From contig DATFGQ010000037.1 of assembly GCA_035249305.1 (NCBI GenBank), positions 74,896-138,895 on the forward strand: a DNA stretch of 64,000 nt. Direction: 5' to 3'. This document shows positions 1 to 8,980 of the stretch, one piece after another. The first letter of the stretch is position 1. Each line of letters begins with the position of its first letter. Origin of the DNA: DASUNP01 sp035249305 (GTDB lineage: Bacteria; Acidobacteriota; Blastocatellia; UBA7656). Below the pieces are notes generated by a model. It was not told the origin of the DNA and ran no database searches. It saw only the letters and a program-made list of their open reading frames with translations. The position numbers and the translations under genes were made by a program.

Positions 1-771
1 CTCTTCCAACTCGTGAGTCGCTACGCGGCGCGCGAATCGTTAGACATGTGCATACACGCGGCGGAGTCGGAAGCCGAGCGCCAGTTGATGTTCGCGGGCG
101 AAGGCGATTTCGCGCGCGGGTTGAGCGCGCGCGGGATAGAATGGCAGACGCCCGGACTCTCTACTATTCAATACCTCGAATCTCTCGGCGTGCTTGAGTG
201 CGCCCCCTTGCTCGTTCACGCGGTCACTGTAGACGACCGCGACATCGCTTCGATAGCGCGCAGCCGCTCGCGCGTGGCCCATTGCCCGAAGTCGAACGCC
301 AAGCTCGGACACGGCATAGCGAGGCTCACCGAGATGCTAGACGCGGGCGTGCGCGTGGGGCTGGGCACCGACAGCGTGGCTTCAAATAACCGCTGCGACA
401 TGATTGATGAAGCCCGGTTCTGCTCTCTCATTCACCGGGCCGCGCTCCGCGATTTCAAATGGCCCGCGGCCGATCTGGTGCTCAGGCTTATGACCTTAGA
501 CGGCGCGCGCGCCTTGGGGCTCGAAGACGAGATAGGCTCTCTGGAAGCGAACAAGCAGGCCGACCTTATCGTCATAGACCTCAGTAAGATTCACAACAGA
601 CCCGTTCACGACCCCGTCGCCGCTATCATATTCAGCGCCGCGTCAACCGATGTTTTGCTGACGATGGTAGCGGGGCTGGTCCTGTTCGACGGCCAAAAGG
701 TTCATACGCTCGCAGAGGCCGAGATCTCCGACCGCGTCGCCATGGCAGTTGATAAAATGCGTTCAGCTTAA
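1..771 (+). CDS. Amidohydrolase-family deaminase, 5' end cut by window edge
   Basis: The frame is open from the first base, so the N-terminus lies outside the window. Visible are the C-terminal features of the ATZ/TRZ branch of metal-dependent amidohydrolases: a HAAES motif, a metal-ligand histidine in LLVHAVTVD, the HCPKSNAKLGHG segment and the catalytic aspartate in LGTDSVASNN. The end (residues about 165-250) is the usual small beta-sandwich tail of a cytosolic amidohydrolase. Relatives deaminate S-adenosylhomocysteine, methylthioadenosine, guanine or aminodeoxyfutalosine. The last would fit the quinone genes ubiX and ubiA 5.4 kb downstream, but that is inference only; the specificity cannot be read from this fragment. 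Confidence 0.85.
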   Translation, partial: LFQLVSRYAARESLDMCIHAAESEAERQLMFAGEGDFARGLSARGIEWQTPGLSTIQYLESLGVLECAPLLVHAVTVDDRDIASIARSRSRVAHCPKSNAKLGHGIARLTEMLDAGVRVGLGTDSVASNNRCDMIDEARFCSLIHRAALRDFKWPAADLVLRLMTLDGARALGLEDEIGSLEANKQADLIVIDLSKIHNRPVHDPVAAIIFSAASTDVLLTMVAGLVLFDGQKVHTLAEAEISDRVAMAVDKMRSA

Positions 772-938
772 TATCAGCCGCTCCCGCCTCAGTTTCATTT
801 CCGTTACCGATCAAAATCATGCACCCCTTCACGCGGCCGTTGCGTAATTATAAAACGGGAACCAATCAATACGGGCTTCCGTATGAACGGTAGGAAAATA
901 ATCACTTTAAAGGTTTTCGCAGTAGGCCGGGGGTTTAT

Positions 939-2138
939 ATGGCGAGAAAGAAGTCTCGTAAGTATCTAGTCGTGTCGGTGCTGGTCGTGGTGGTCTTAGC
1001 CGCGGTCGCTTACGGTTATTCGGCGATGTCGGGGACCAGGGCCGAGATCGACCCTTCGCGGATCGTCACCGTGGAGCGCGGCGACATCGCGCGCAGCGTG
1101 GTGGCCACGGGGCGCGTCGAGCCCATCTCGAAAGTTGAGATCAAATCGAAAGCCAACGGCATCATCAAAGAGCTACGGGTCAAGGCCGGCGACATGGTGA
1201 CCGAGGGCCAGGTGCTTGCCGAGCTCGATAAAGAGAACCTCGAAGCGAGGTTGCGCGAAGCGCGCGCCGCGCTGCTTGGCGCTCAATCGAACGAGCGGGC
1301 GGCCCAGGCCGAGTACGAGAAGAACAAGGTCGAGGCCGAAAGCCCCGACGTCGCGTTCGCCGCTCGCAACGTCGAGCGCGTCGACAAGCTCTTCAAAGGT
1401 GGGTTGATCTCGCACCAGGAGCTAGACGACGCGCGACGCGCGCTGGAGCAGGCCGAGAACCGCCAGCATGTCGCGCGCTCGCAGTTGAGCGTGACGGCGG
1501 CGCGCGTCTCTCAGGCGGAAGCCGAGGTCGCGCAATCGCGCGCGGCCGTAGAGCGCGCCGAAGAGGAGTTGAATAACGCGACCATCCGCTCGCCGATACG
1601 CGGGATGGTGCTGTCGCGCGACGTTGAGCTTGGCAGCCCCGTCTCGTCGATCTTAAACATGGGCGCGGCGGCGACGCTCGTGATGGTGTTGGGCGACATC
1701 AGCCAGGTCTACGTCCGCGGCAAAGTCGACGAGGCGGACATCGGCAACGTGCGCCTGGGCCAGCCGGCGCGCATAAAGGTCGAGACGTTCAAGGGGCGCG
1801 AGTTCACGGGCCAGGTGACGGAGATCTCTCCGATGGGTGCGGAGAAGGATAACGTCGTCAGCTTCGAGGTCAAAGTCTCGATCAGCAACCCCGGCGGCGA
1901 GCTGAGCGCAAACATGACGGCCAACGCCGAGATAATTCTCGAAGAGCGCAAATCCGTGCTGATAATCCCTGAAAGCGCGATCACCTACGACCAGCAGCGC
2001 AACGCGTCGGTCGAAGTGCCCGCCCCCGCCACCGACACGGGCCGCGAAAAGAAGCAGATCAAAGTCGGCGTCAGCAACGGCAGCCGCACGGAAGTTATCG
2101 AAGGCTTGATCGAAAGCCAGCAGGTGATTCTTCAGTAG
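939..2138 (+). CDS. MacA-like periplasmic adaptor (HlyD/RND membrane-fusion protein)
   Basis: A 399-residue membrane-fusion protein. Residues about 8-28 form one N-terminal membrane anchor. A lipoyl-like half follows (KANGIIKELRVKAGDMVTEG, residues about 70-90), then a long Ala/Glu/Arg-rich coiled-coil hairpin (about 95-210), the second lipoyl half (IRSPIRGMVLSRDVELGSPV) and the beta-barrel domain. Such adaptors link an inner-membrane ABC transporter to an outer-membrane channel. It is followed by two MacB-type permeases, with no ATPase gene in the set. The TAG stop lies inside the first unit of a heptamer repeat array, so the natural C-terminus may have been altered by the repeat. Confidence 0.9.
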   Translation: MARKKSRKYLVVSVLVVVVLAAVAYGYSAMSGTRAEIDPSRIVTVERGDIARSVVATGRVEPISKVEIKSKANGIIKELRVKAGDMVTEGQVLAELDKENLEARLREARAALLGAQSNERAAQAEYEKNKVEAESPDVAFAARNVERVDKLFKGGLISHQELDDARRALEQAENRQHVARSQLSVTAARVSQAEAEVAQSRAAVERAEEELNNATIRSPIRGMVLSRDVELGSPVSSILNMGAAATLVMVLGDISQVYVRGKVDEADIGNVRLGQPARIKVETFKGREFTGQVTEISPMGAEKDNVVSFEVKVSISNPGGELSANMTANAEIILEERKSVLIIPESAITYDQQRNASVEVPAPATDTGREKKQIKVGVSNGSRTEVIEGLIESQQVILQ

Positions 2139-2250
2139 CCAGTAGTCAGTAGCCAGTAGCCAGTAGGCGGTAAGCAAGTCGCCTGATGGCAATTGAGCTA
2201 TCTTCAATGACAGACTACTGACTACTGGCTACTGACTACTGACTACTGGA
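2133..2250. repeat. Inverted heptamer array between adaptor and permease genes
   Basis: The left arm (about 2133-2168) is a run of 7-bp units of the form CAGTAGC/CAGTAGT. The right arm (about 2211-2249) is the complementary run (ACTACTG/GCTACTG). The arms can pair into a long hairpin with a loop of about 40 bases. The left arm overlaps the last two codons and stop of the adaptor gene, and the right arm ends 3 bases before the permease ATG. It probably affects transcription or translation between the two genes (inference). Confidence 0.85.
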
Positions 2251-2252
2251 TT

Positions 2253-3551
2253 ATGCGCGAACTCTTTCGACAGACCTGGGCGAACCTGACTGCCAACAAG
2301 CTGCGCAGCTTCCTGACCATGTTCGGCATCGTCTGGGGGATCATCTCTATCGTGCTGTTGTCGGCCATGGGCGAAGGCTTTCAGCGCGGCAACGAGCGCG
2401 TGATGAGAGAGCTCGGCAAGAACATCCTCATCATTCGCAACGGGAGGACGAGCATGCAGGCGGGCGGCGAGCGCGCCGGGCGCATCATCCGCCTCGACAT
2501 CACCGACGTTCATGCGCTCAAAGAAAAATCGCGGCTGCTTGAGTTCATCAGCCCCGAGTTGATGACCTCCGTGAAAGCCAAGAGCGCGTTCAACGCCAGC
2601 ACCGTAGGCATAAGCGGCATCTGGCCCGTCTACCAGCAGATCAGAACGATCGACGTGGAGAGGGGCCGGCTGATAACCGAAGTCGACAACGAGCAGGCCC
2701 GCCGCGTCGCCATCATAGGGTTCGACGCCGCCAAGCAACTCTTCGCAGACCGCGACCCCGTCGGGAGCCAGATTCAAGTCGGCGGAATCCCTTACACGAT
2801 CATCGGCAAGATTCGCAAGAAAGAGCAGGACTCGAATTACACGGGCGCCGACAACGGGCGTCTGTTCGTCCCTTACGAGGCGATGAAAAAAGATTTCCCG
2901 CTGCGCGGCAGCCTCGACACGCCCGACTCGCTGTCGACGATCATCGCCGCCCCTTACGATCAGGTCGCACAGCAGATGGGCGAGGCGCTCGAAGGCGGCA
3001 GCAAACGCTGGCTCAACGGCATGACGCCGGTTGAGGTCGAGATACGGTCGATCCTCGGCCCCAAACATGGCTTCGACGCGCTCGACACCGAAGCGCTATC
3101 GATATGGAACACGGCCATCTCTTCGGTGATGTTCGACAAAGTCATCAAGGCGATGAAAGAGTTCTTCCTCGCCGTAAGCATCATCACGCTCGCGCTCGGC
3201 GGCATCGGCGTGATGAACATAATGCTGATAGCCGTCAAGGAACGCACGCGCGAGATAGGCGTGCGCAAGGCGATGGGCGCGACTTCGCGCAACATCCAGT
3301 GGCAGTTCCTGAGCGAAGGGCTGTTCCTGACCATGCTGAGCGGGGCGATCGGCCTCGGACTGGGCGTCGGGCTCTGTAATCTTGTGAACATGCTCCCGAT
3401 GCCCGCGCGCTTCTCGGGGATGGTGACGACCTGGCAGATGGCCGCTTTTTCTATCGCGACGCTTGCGGTCATAGGCATACTCGCTTCGACATATCCCGCG
3501 CGCAGGGCCGCGGAGCTTCGCCCCATCGAGGCCCTGCGATACGAGATGTGA
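2253..3551 (+). CDS. MacB-type ABC transporter permease (first of two)
   Basis: A 432-residue protein with the FtsX/MacB permease layout: one N-terminal transmembrane helix within residues about 17-40, a large periplasmic MacB_PCD domain, and three C-terminal helices (from about residue 300). The conserved stretch GGIGVMNIMLIAVKERTREI is followed by GVRKAMGAT, the coupling region that contacts the ATPase. MacB proteins of enterobacteria carry a fused N-terminal ATPase; here it is absent, so the protein must use a separate ATP-binding subunit. It probably exports a lipid, peptide or lipoprotein substrate through the adaptor encoded upstream. The next permease begins 1 base after its stop. Confidence 0.9.
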   Translation: MRELFRQTWANLTANKLRSFLTMFGIVWGIISIVLLSAMGEGFQRGNERVMRELGKNILIIRNGRTSMQAGGERAGRIIRLDITDVHALKEKSRLLEFISPELMTSVKAKSAFNASTVGISGIWPVYQQIRTIDVERGRLITEVDNEQARRVAIIGFDAAKQLFADRDPVGSQIQVGGIPYTIIGKIRKKEQDSNYTGADNGRLFVPYEAMKKDFPLRGSLDTPDSLSTIIAAPYDQVAQQMGEALEGGSKRWLNGMTPVEVEIRSILGPKHGFDALDTEALSIWNTAISSVMFDKVIKAMKEFFLAVSIITLALGGIGVMNIMLIAVKERTREIGVRKAMGATSRNIQWQFLSEGLFLTMLSGAIGLGLGVGLCNLVNMLPMPARFSGMVTTWQMAAFSIATLAVIGILASTYPARRAAELRPIEALRYEM

Positions 3552-3552
3552 A

Positions 3553-4809
3553 ATGTTACTGAAAGAGGTCCTTCTACAAGCCATCTACGCGCTGATAAAT
3601 CACCGCTTCCGCGCGGCGCTGACGATGCTCGGCATAAGCTGGGGCATAGTGACGGTCGTGCTGATGATGGCTTACGGGAACGGATTTCACTCCTCGCTTG
3701 AGGTGGGGCTGGGCGGGGCCTTCTCCGATGGGACGGCGGTGATCTGGCCGGGGCAGACGAGCCAGCAGGCGGGCGGCGAGCGCGCGGGCCGGAGAATTCG
3801 ATTGAAAGAAGAGGACGTGGACGCGCTCAAAGAGCTGGGCGTGGTGAAATACGCGAGCCCCGAATACGTCGAAGGCATGCCGCTGGCCTACTCCAACAAG
3901 CAGACCTCGGCCACGCTGCGCGGGGTCGCGCCCGAATACGCCTTGATGCGAAACGAAGTCGCCCAGGAGGGCCGCTTCTTCGACACGGAAGACACCGAGA
4001 AGCGACGCCGCGTCGTATTCCTCGGGACCGAAGTGGCGCGCAAGCTGTTCGGCAACAATTCGGCGGTCGGCGAGTCGATCCGCATAAAGGGATTGTCGTT
4101 TGAAGTGATTGGCGTTCTTGCCGACAAGGTGCAGATGTCGTCTTACTACTCGCCTGACAAGTACTGCGTCTTTATCCCCTACACGGTCGTCGGCCAGCTC
4201 TTTTATCAGGATTTCGTAGACAACCTCGTGGTCGAGATCGTAGACACTTCGAGGACCGAGCAGGCGCTCAAGCAGATCAAAGAGACGCTTGCCGCGCGCC
4301 ACGACTTTGACCCGCGCGACGAGCGCGCCATCCAGCTCCACGGCTCTGTGGAGATGAAGAAGATCATAGGCGGTATCACGGGCGGGCTGAAGCTGGTCCT
4401 CGGGTTCATAGGCACGCTGACCTTGATGATAGGCGGCGTAGGCGTGATGAACATAATGCTCGTCTCTGTGACCGAGCGCACGCGTGAGATAGGCATTCGC
4501 AAGGCGCTCGGCGCGCGACGCCGCCACATACTTTTCCAGTTCTTGCTCGAAGGGCTGGTCATCACTTTCTTAGGCGGCGCGGTCGGCGTCGTCTTGTCCT
4601 ACGCGCTCGCCGCCCTGGTAGGCGCGCGGCCGTTCTTAGCAGAGTTGCTCGAAGACGCCTCGCGCCGCACGGACATTCACCTGCTGCTGTCGGCCGACGT
4701 TCTGCTCACGGCGACGGGCATACTCGTGCTCGTAGGAGTGGTGAGCGGATTCTGGCCCGCCTTCCGCGCGTCGCGCATGGACCCTATCGAATCGCTCCGC
4801 TACGAATAA
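3553..4809 (+). CDS. MacB-type ABC transporter permease (second of two)
   Basis: A 418-residue paralogue of the preceding gene with the same order: one N-terminal helix (residues about 22-45), a periplasmic MacB_PCD domain and three C-terminal helices with IGGVGVMNIMLVSVTERTRE then IGIRKALGARRRH. Both proteins share the GQTSQQAGGERAGRRIRLKE-type segment after helix 1, showing duplication. The two probably form a heterodimeric permease working with the adaptor at 939-2138. There is no ATPase in the operon. The start overlaps the preceding gene's end region (stop, one base, ATG), suggesting translational coupling. Confidence 0.9.
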   Translation: MLLKEVLLQAIYALINHRFRAALTMLGISWGIVTVVLMMAYGNGFHSSLEVGLGGAFSDGTAVIWPGQTSQQAGGERAGRRIRLKEEDVDALKELGVVKYASPEYVEGMPLAYSNKQTSATLRGVAPEYALMRNEVAQEGRFFDTEDTEKRRRVVFLGTEVARKLFGNNSAVGESIRIKGLSFEVIGVLADKVQMSSYYSPDKYCVFIPYTVVGQLFYQDFVDNLVVEIVDTSRTEQALKQIKETLAARHDFDPRDERAIQLHGSVEMKKIIGGITGGLKLVLGFIGTLTLMIGGVGVMNIMLVSVTERTREIGIRKALGARRRHILFQFLLEGLVITFLGGAVGVVLSYALAALVGARPFLAELLEDASRRTDIHLLLSADVLLTATGILVLVGVVSGFWPAFRASRMDPIESLRYE

Positions 4810-4898
4810 GCTCAATCCTCTCAGGCATCCGCTCGCCATAAAACCGCATCAGAGCAGACCGTACGTCAAGAACAATCTCTCAGCGGGAGGCCAGCACC

Positions 4899-6161
4899 GT
4901 GTTTTCAAGGATCGCCGCCATAGGATTCGTCTACCTTATCGCCACGCTCGGGTGGGTCGCTCTGGGCGCCACCATCGCTTACCGGACTGACAACCAGGAC
5001 GCCTCGCTCAAGAGCGAAGTCGGGCAACTGTGGGGGACGCCGCTCGTTCAACAATCGCCGCGAGCCTCGCTCGCAGTCGAACGGCCGGTCGATAAAAAGA
5101 CCAAGTCGAAGGACGCGCAGACGAATGTCGCGAGCCAGCCCCCGCCCGTAGACCAGTACGACGTGCCGATCGTCGAGAACGACATACGAGTGGGCCTGGA
5201 GCTTGACCAGCGTCAGAAGGGGCTGCTGTGGTATTCGACGTACCGCGTGCGGTTCACCGCTAACTACACGTTCGAGAACGTGCAAGAGAAAGACGGGGAG
5301 ATGGTAATCCGTTTCACCTTCCCCGCAAGCGATGGGCTTTACGACGAATTCAAATTTGAAATCGACGGCGCGCAGGTCCCTACGACAAGGAAAGAGTCAA
5401 ACCAGCTCTTCGCTCGCGTCCCGAGTCATTCGAAGCAGCGCCACCGGCTTTCTATCAACTATTACTCGAACGGGATTGATAGTTTCATCTACCGCTTCGG
5501 CGACGGGATAAGCGAGGTGCGCAATTTTCAGCTCGCGGCCGCGACGAATTTCGAAGGCGTAGATTTTCCCGGAAACACGCTCTCGCCGACCTCGAAAGAG
5601 AAGCGAGATGGCGGCTGGCAACTGACGTGGAGCTATAAAGACCTGATCACGGGAAACGGCATCGGCGTCGAGATGCCCCGCAAGATAAACCCCGGCCCCC
5701 TGGCCGCGCGCATCTCTTACTTCGCGCCGGTGTCACTGGGCTTCTTCTTCTTTCTGATCTTCATCATCTCGCTGATGAAGGGCGTGCGGCTCCACCCTAT
5801 GAACTACTTCTTCCTCGCGGCCTCCTTCTTCGCCTTCCACCTGCTGCTCTCTTACCTCGTAGACCATGTCTCGATCCACCTGGCGTTCGTCATCTGCTCG
5901 CTCGTGTCGATCTTCCTGGTCATCTCGTACATGCGCATAGTCGTGGGTAGCCGGTTCGCTTACATCGAGACGGGCCTGTCGCAGTTCGTCTACCTCATAG
6001 GCTTCTCTTACGCCTTCTTCATCGAAGGCTTCACGGGGCTGGCGGTCACGATCGGGGCCATCGTCACGCTGTTCGTCGTGATGCAGATGACCGCGCGCAT
6101 CAACTGGGCGGAAAAGTTCAAGGCTTTAGGGGCGCGCAAGGTCGCGGAGCTGCGAGAGTAG
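4899..6161 (+). CDS. CreD-like inner-membrane protein
   Basis: A 420-residue protein with one N-terminal membrane helix (residues about 5-27), a soluble periplasmic part to about residue 260, and about six closely packed helices in the C-terminal third. The segment SEVGQLWGTPLVQQSP resembles the region after the first helix of CreD (Cet) family proteins, whose biochemical function is unclear but which affect the envelope. The family match comes from this motif and the topology, so it is tentative. The GTG start is preceded by GGGAGG at good spacing. It lies 89 bases after the permease genes and 41 before ubiX, so it may be cotranscribed with either. Confidence 0.6.
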   Translation: MFSRIAAIGFVYLIATLGWVALGATIAYRTDNQDASLKSEVGQLWGTPLVQQSPRASLAVERPVDKKTKSKDAQTNVASQPPPVDQYDVPIVENDIRVGLELDQRQKGLLWYSTYRVRFTANYTFENVQEKDGEMVIRFTFPASDGLYDEFKFEIDGAQVPTTRKESNQLFARVPSHSKQRHRLSINYYSNGIDSFIYRFGDGISEVRNFQLAAATNFEGVDFPGNTLSPTSKEKRDGGWQLTWSYKDLITGNGIGVEMPRKINPGPLAARISYFAPVSLGFFFFLIFIISLMKGVRLHPMNYFFLAASFFAFHLLLSYLVDHVSIHLAFVICSLVSIFLVISYMRIVVGSRFAYIETGLSQFVYLIGFSYAFFIEGFTGLAVTIGAIVTLFVVMQMTARINWAEKFKALGARKVAELRE

Positions 6162-6202
6162 ATTTCTTGATGCGCCGGGGGCGTCTGGCTACAATACCGT
6201 TG

Positions 6203-6805
6203 GTGAAATCTATAACGGTCGGAATCAGCGGAGCGAGCGGCGCCATCTACGCCAGGCGTCTGCTCGTTCAGCTCGAAATGAGCGACGAGGTGCGCCGGGT
6301 CAATCTGGTCATCAGCGGGCCGGGCCGCCGCGTCATAAGCGACGAGCTGGACATACCGGCCACGAATGACGCCGACGAGATGGTTCGGGAGCTGCTCGGC
6401 CGCCCATCGATCAAGACGACGGTCTTTCACCCAGGCGACATCGGCGCGACCATCGCTTCGGGCTCGTACCCGGTCGACGGCATGGTGATAATTCCCTGCT
6501 CCGCCTCGACGCTCGGCGTGCTGGCGTCGGGCTCGTCCCGCAACCTGTTGCACCGCGCGGCCGACGTATGTTTGAAAGAAGGGCGAAGGCTGGTCCTTGT
6601 CCCGCGCGAGACGCCGCTGTCGAGCATACACCTTGAAAACATGCTCCGATTGCGCCAGGCGGGCGCGATGATCGTTCCGGCGATGCCCGCTTTTTATCAC
6701 AGGCCCGCCGACATCACCTCGCTCGTCGACCACTTCGTTTATCGCGTGATGGATCACCTCGGACTTCAGCACTCGCAAGAGACCGTATGGCAGGGGGACA
6801 TTTGA
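6203..6805 (+). CDS. ubiX: Flavin prenyltransferase UbiX
   Basis: UbiX attaches dimethylallyl to FMN to make the prenylated flavin cofactor used by UbiD-type decarboxylases in quinone synthesis. Visible are the N-terminal FMN motif GISGASGAIYARRL, the DGMVIIPCSASTLGVLASG segment and the prenyl-phosphate loop LVLVPRETPLSSIHL. I chose GTG at 6203, which gives the family N-terminus (MKSITVGISGASG). An in-frame ATG at 6170 would add 11 residues. Length of about 200 residues is normal. It ends at a heptamer repeat and is followed by a UbiA-type prenyltransferase, consistent with a role in menaquinone (or ubiquinone-like) synthesis. Confidence 0.93.
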   Translation: MKSITVGISGASGAIYARRLLVQLEMSDEVRRVNLVISGPGRRVISDELDIPATNDADEMVRELLGRPSIKTTVFHPGDIGATIASGSYPVDGMVIIPCSASTLGVLASGSSRNLLHRAADVCLKEGRRLVLVPRETPLSSIHLENMLRLRQAGAMIVPAMPAFYHRPADITSLVDHFVYRVMDHLGLQHSQETVWQGDI

Positions 6806-6837
6806 AATCTCAGATCTCAAATTTGAAATCTCAAACC
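6802..6837. repeat. Heptamer array between ubiX and the UbiA-type gene
   Basis: A run of 7-bp units (GAAATCT, CAGATCT, CAAATTT, GAAATCT) that is largely self-complementary. It begins at the ubiX stop and ends next to the GTG chosen as start of the downstream gene. It is in frame with that gene, so a longer product starting at 6787 would carry repeat-encoded residues (HLKSQISNLKSQ). Confidence 0.8.
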
Positions 6838-7716
6838 GTGGGACGGCGTTTAAGAATCACGCTTGAGATGATCAAGATCGAGCACACGCTGTTTGCGCTG
6901 CCGTTCGCCTTCTTAGGGGCGGCGCTCGCCGCGCGCGAACTGCCGCCGCAGACGGCGGGGTTCTGGGCGGCAAAGCTCGTATGGATAACGCTCGCGATGG
7001 TGGGCGCGCGCTCGGCCGCGATGGCGTTCAATCGCATAGCCGACCGCCGCATCGACGCCGCAAACCCGCGCACGGCCATGCGCGCGCTCCCGGCGGGACT
7101 GCTCGACCTGCGCTTCGCATGGTTTTTTACATTAGCGTCTGCCGCGCTCTTTCTGTTAGCCGCTTCACAGCTCAACCGGCTGACGCTCATACTGTCGCCC
7201 GTGGCTTTAGGCTCGGTCCTGCTCTACTCATACACGAAGCGCTTCACCGCGCTGTCGCATCTGGTGCTCGGGTGGTGTCTGGCGATAGCGCCCGCGGGCG
7301 CGTGGATAGCCATTCAAGGGCGGCTGACGATCGTGCCGCTGCTTTTGTCGCTTTCGGTGATGCTGTGGACCGCGGGGTTCGACATCCTTTACGCCTGCCA
7401 GGATTATGATTTCGACCGGCGCAGCGGGCTTCACTCGATACCGAGCAGGGTCGGCATAACTCGGGCCTTATGGATCGCTCGCGGTATTCATGCGCTGATG
7501 TTCGTCTCGCTGTTGCTGATGTTCCGGGCCGCGGGGCTCGGGTGGATGGGGTTTGCGGGGGTGGCGGCTACCGGCGCGCTGCTAGTGTATCAGCACAGCA
7601 TCGTTAAAGCGGACGACCTTTCCCGGCTCAACGCCGCGTTCTTCACTACGAACGCGTTCGTGAGCATCATACTCTTCATCACGATGGCCACAGACGCCCT
7701 GCTCGTCAGCCGTTGA
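6838..7716 (+). CDS. UbiA-family prenyltransferase (quinone biosynthesis)
   Basis: A polytopic membrane prenyltransferase with both metal-binding motifs of the UbiA superfamily: NRIADRRIDAANPRT early (residues about 64-78) and DYDFDRRSGLHSIP in the middle. These bind Mg-diphosphate and the aromatic acceptor. About eight membrane helices are visible. The partner UbiX upstream suggests the 4-hydroxybenzoate octaprenyltransferase class or MqnP of the futalosine menaquinone route. The start is uncertain: GTG 6838 follows directly after a repeat, an ATG 10 codons further in (6868) is possible, and the longest frame from 6787 would translate the repeat. The stop overlaps the region just before the epimerase gene. 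Confidence 0.88.
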   Translation: MGRRLRITLEMIKIEHTLFALPFAFLGAALAARELPPQTAGFWAAKLVWITLAMVGARSAAMAFNRIADRRIDAANPRTAMRALPAGLLDLRFAWFFTLASAALFLLAASQLNRLTLILSPVALGSVLLYSYTKRFTALSHLVLGWCLAIAPAGAWIAIQGRLTIVPLLLSLSVMLWTAGFDILYACQDYDFDRRSGLHSIPSRVGITRALWIARGIHALMFVSLLLMFRAAGLGWMGFAGVAATGALLVYQHSIVKADDLSRLNAAFFTTNAFVSIILFITMATDALLVSR

Positions 7717-7730
7717 GGCCGGATCTCCTT

Positions 7731-8681
7731 ATGGCAAGAATTCTCGTTACAGGCGGGGCAGGCTTCATCGGCAGCCACCTCGTCGATCGATTGCTTGCGA
7801 CAGGCCACCTCGTCACGGTCGTCGATAACTTTAACGATTTTTATGACGCGGCGACCAAGCGCGCCAACCTGAGCGCGCACGCGGGGCGCGCGGAGTTTGA
7901 GCTTGTAGAAGCCGACATCACTGAAGCCGAAGCGATAGATCAGGTCTTCGCCCGATCAGAGTTCAACGCAGTGGTCCATCTAGCGGCGCGCGCCGGGGTG
8001 CGCCCTTCGCTTGAGCGCCCGCTGGATTACGAGCGGACGAACGTGCAAGGCACATACGTCTTGCTTGAGGCGGCGCGTCGTCACGGGGTCGAGCGCTTCG
8101 TCTTCGGCTCGTCGAGCTCTGTTTACGGCGTGAACTCGGCGGTCCCTTTCACCGAAAGCGACACGATCGCCCGCCCCATCTCGCCTTACGCGGCGACAAA
8201 GATCGCCGGCGAAGCGGCCTGTCACGTCTACAGCCACCTGTACGGGATTCGCGTAGTCTGCCTGCGGTTCTTCACGGTCTACGGCGCGCGGCAGCGGCCC
8301 GACCTCGCGATACACAAATTCGCGCGATTGATTACCGAAGGGCGCCCCATCCCCGTGTTCGGCGACGGCACGACGCGGCGCGATTACACCTACATCGACG
8401 ACATCATCTCGGGTGTGACGGCCGCAATCAATTATGATCAAAGCCTGTTTGAGATAATCAACCTGGGCGAATCCGAGACGGTCGAGCTTAACAGGCTGAT
8501 AGAGCTTCTCGAACGCGCGCTAGACCGCCGGGCCGTCATCGACCGCAAGCCCATGCAGCCGGGCGATGTGCCCGTGACATACGCCGACATAACGAAAGCG
8601 CGGCGGCTGCTCGGCTACGACCCGAAGACGAAGATCGAAGCCGGGATAGAAGAGTTCGCCCGCTGGTTTAAGCAGCAGTAA
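7731..8681 (+). CDS. NAD-dependent sugar-nucleotide epimerase/dehydratase
   Basis: An extended short-chain dehydrogenase of about 316 residues. The Rossmann motif GGAGFIGSHL is at residues 8-17, SSSSVYG holds the catalytic serine region, and YAATK is the YxxxK catalytic pair. It matches the UDP-glucose/UDP-glucuronate 4-epimerase group (PVFGDGTTRRDYTYIDDI is typical). It probably makes a UDP-sugar for surface polysaccharide, in keeping with the two glycosyltransferases 0.5 kb downstream. The ATG at 7731 gives the family N-terminus (MARILVTGGAGF); a TTG 18 bases upstream is less likely. Confidence 0.9.
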   Translation: MARILVTGGAGFIGSHLVDRLLATGHLVTVVDNFNDFYDAATKRANLSAHAGRAEFELVEADITEAEAIDQVFARSEFNAVVHLAARAGVRPSLERPLDYERTNVQGTYVLLEAARRHGVERFVFGSSSSVYGVNSAVPFTESDTIARPISPYAATKIAGEAACHVYSHLYGIRVVCLRFFTVYGARQRPDLAIHKFARLITEGRPIPVFGDGTTRRDYTYIDDIISGVTAAINYDQSLFEIINLGESETVELNRLIELLERALDRRAVIDRKPMQPGDVPVTYADITKARRLLGYDPKTKIEAGIEEFARWFKQQ

Positions 8682-8696
8682 ATGAACGACCGGATT

Positions 8697-8980
8697 CACC
8701 GCAGAGACGCATAGGGCGCAGAGGAGTACCGCGAGGATATCATCATTAATTACTAAGAGCCCCAAAGGGGCGATAATTCAAAAGCCAGGGGCACCGCCCC
8801 TGGAAAAGGATTGATAGTAATGATAAGCCCTGAAAGGGCGATATTCTTATCGCGCCCTTTCAGGGCTTCGCGTTGTATGCGTGGGTCACCCGGCGCGTTG
8901 CGCCGGGCTATTGAATATCGCCCCTACGGGGCTTTTTCTGCTCTGCGCTTCCTCCTCGTCCTCTGCGCCTCTGCGGTGAG
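8697..8980. repeat. Palindrome cluster A with composite element copy (+)
   Basis: This fills most of a 461-base gene-free gap. The composite element lies at 8776-8916: hairpin CCAGGGGCACCGCCCCTGG, then AGCCCTGAAAGGGCG, then its reverse complement, then CCCGGCGCGTTGCGCCGGG and CTATTGAAT. Extra small hairpins flank it: GCCCCAAAGGGGC at about 8759 and GCCCCTACGGGGC at about 8920. The cluster is enclosed by a separate inverted repeat of the CACCGCAGAG...GCGCAGAGG type (8698-8725 against 8961-8979). I see nothing recognisable in 8981-9142 beyond a likely leader for the next gene. Confidence 0.9.

Noticed and set aside
8697..8980. Possible CRISPR array at the repeat clusters
   Set aside because: Repeats are palindromic modules of mixed type without regular unique spacers, and no cas genes are present.
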